The position numbers were made by a program, and so were the translations under genes. Shown here piece after piece: positions 4,907 through 5,436 of a stretch of DNA of 5,436 nt. The notes beneath the pieces were generated by a model, which had not been told where the DNA came from, ran no database searches, and worked only from the letters and a program-made list of their open reading frames with translations. The DNA comes from Candidatus Bathyarchaeota archaeon (GTDB lineage: Archaea > Thermoproteota > Bathyarchaeia > 40CM-2-53-6 > FEN-987): assembly GCA_023247835.1 (NCBI GenBank), contig JAHFFU010000090.1, positions 1 to 5,436 on the forward strand, given 5' to 3'. How positions within the stretch are numbered: the stretch's first letter is position 1; the number at the start of each line of letters is the position of its first letter.

Positions 4907-4919
4907 TGTTTTAACATAT
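4904..4919. repeat. AT-rich perfect inverted repeat at the cassette/transposase junction
   Basis: ATATGTT, spacer TT, AACATAT: 7-bp perfect arms. It lies 4 bases beyond the stop of the transposase gene and overlaps the TATA-like box of the cassette. It might be an operator, or part of the insertion-sequence end; the other end of the element is not in the window, so terminal repeats cannot be compared. Confidence 0.55.
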
Positions 4920-4923
4920 TAGC

Positions 4924-5436
4924 TCAATTACGGCTATTTTTCGCTCCAATGACTCGAATCTTGTCGTACACCGAGTTTTCAATCAATGTCTTCCAATTAT
5001 TTTCTCCCAGCACCGTAACCCCCGCAACTTCCGCAGGCGTCTTTCCCTTCAATGCCATATGCGGTCGAATGTAGTTATGGAATAGCTGGTAGCCTGCCAG
5101 TATAGGGCTGTCTGATTTTTCGAGGGTACGCATAACCCGTTCTCGGTCACGAATTTCTCCGTTCATCCGTTCCATCTTGTTGTTGTGCCTCACCCCGTCT
5201 AAGGTTATGTCTCGTATGTGTTCGGGGCGTGTGGCTAGTTTGCTTGTCCAATATTCGTCCATGAACGCTTCGTGAAAGTTCGGAGCCCCATCCGTTATCA
5301 GGGTTCGAGGATTCTTGCGGGCAATCGCCTTAACCTGCTTGAATAACGGTCTTATGTCGGCTGAGTAACTTCGTGTCTGCAAGTTCTCGCGCTTTCACGA
5401 ACGATTACACGATATCGCCGAATAACCTCGTCGAAC
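4924..5436 (-). pseudogene. DDE transposase, C-terminal part, probably frameshifted and cut by the right edge
   Basis: The minus-strand frame from TTG at 5382 to TGA at 4924 encodes 152 residues of an RNase H-fold DDE transposase of a type common in archaeal insertion sequences (rve/IS6-like). The second catalytic Asp is D31 in LITDGAPNFHEAF, and the catalytic Glu is E71 in HNNKMERMNGEIRDRERVMR. The C-terminal hallmark YIRPHMALKGKTPAE (104-118) is intact. The first catalytic Asp and the N-terminal DNA-binding part are missing: an in-frame TGA stands at 5397-5395, four codons before the TTG. A different frame is open from the window edge to 5352 and reads DEVIRRYRVIVRESART, which looks like the strand that should precede this part. 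A single indel near 5385-5395 would join them. The product is probably inactive unless frameshifting restores it. Confidence 0.75.
4924..5436 (-). mobile_element. Partial insertion sequence
   Basis: The transposase remnant marks the left part of an insertion sequence that continues past the right edge. The left boundary probably lies between the transposase stop at 4924 and the TATA-like box of the cassette near 4906. No target-site duplication or terminal repeat can be assigned, because the other end is not seen. Confidence 0.5.

Noticed and set aside
1..5436. CRISPR array, tRNA, rRNA
   Set aside because: No regularly spaced direct repeats of 20 bases or more, no cloverleaf-like sequence and no conserved rRNA segments were seen on either strand.

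Overview
The window looks archaeal. The left two thirds carry an archaeal-type replication protein A (RPA) with several OB folds and a C4 zinc finger, and a stand-alone EF-Tu-domain-2-like protein. Starts include GTG and TTG, several Shine-Dalgarno sites are of the GGTGA/GAGGT type, and TATA-like boxes precede some genes. The gene mix and transposase type fit an uncultivated Thermoproteota-like lineage such as Bathyarchaeia, but the phylum cannot be fixed from the sequence alone.

Layout, left to right. On the minus strand, a beta-rich unknown gene is cut by the left edge (up to about 133), and just upstream of it lies the small elongation-factor-like gene (220-486). These two probably form one operon. 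A 306-base divergent intergenic region (487-792) holds TATA candidates for both directions and a perfect 17-base palindrome close to the RPA start. RPA fills 793-2748 on the plus strand. After a 182-base spacer come a thioredoxin-fold protein lacking the first active-site cysteine (2931-3383) and, 42 bases on, a nitroreductase (3426-3935), which together form a likely redox pair.

From about 3936 the character changes. A 233-base stretch holds only a possible broken minus-strand coding remnant and a U-tract terminator. It is followed by a minus-strand two-gene cassette: a 74-residue DUF5678-like protein (4596-4820) and a retropepsin-like aspartic protease (4169-4585). Upstream of the cassette is an 83-base stretch (4837-4919) packed with four dyad symmetries around a TATA-like box. 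The right end is the 3' part of a DDE transposase (minus strand), probably frameshifted near 5385-5395 and cut by the window edge. This right-hand part is visibly more AT-rich than the RPA region and looks like accessory DNA.

Housekeeping functions (single-strand DNA binding, a translation-factor relative) therefore sit next to a small accessory island. The most interesting items are the palindrome-rich control region feeding the protease cassette, the odd start junction of the protease gene, and the monothiol thioredoxin-like protein.
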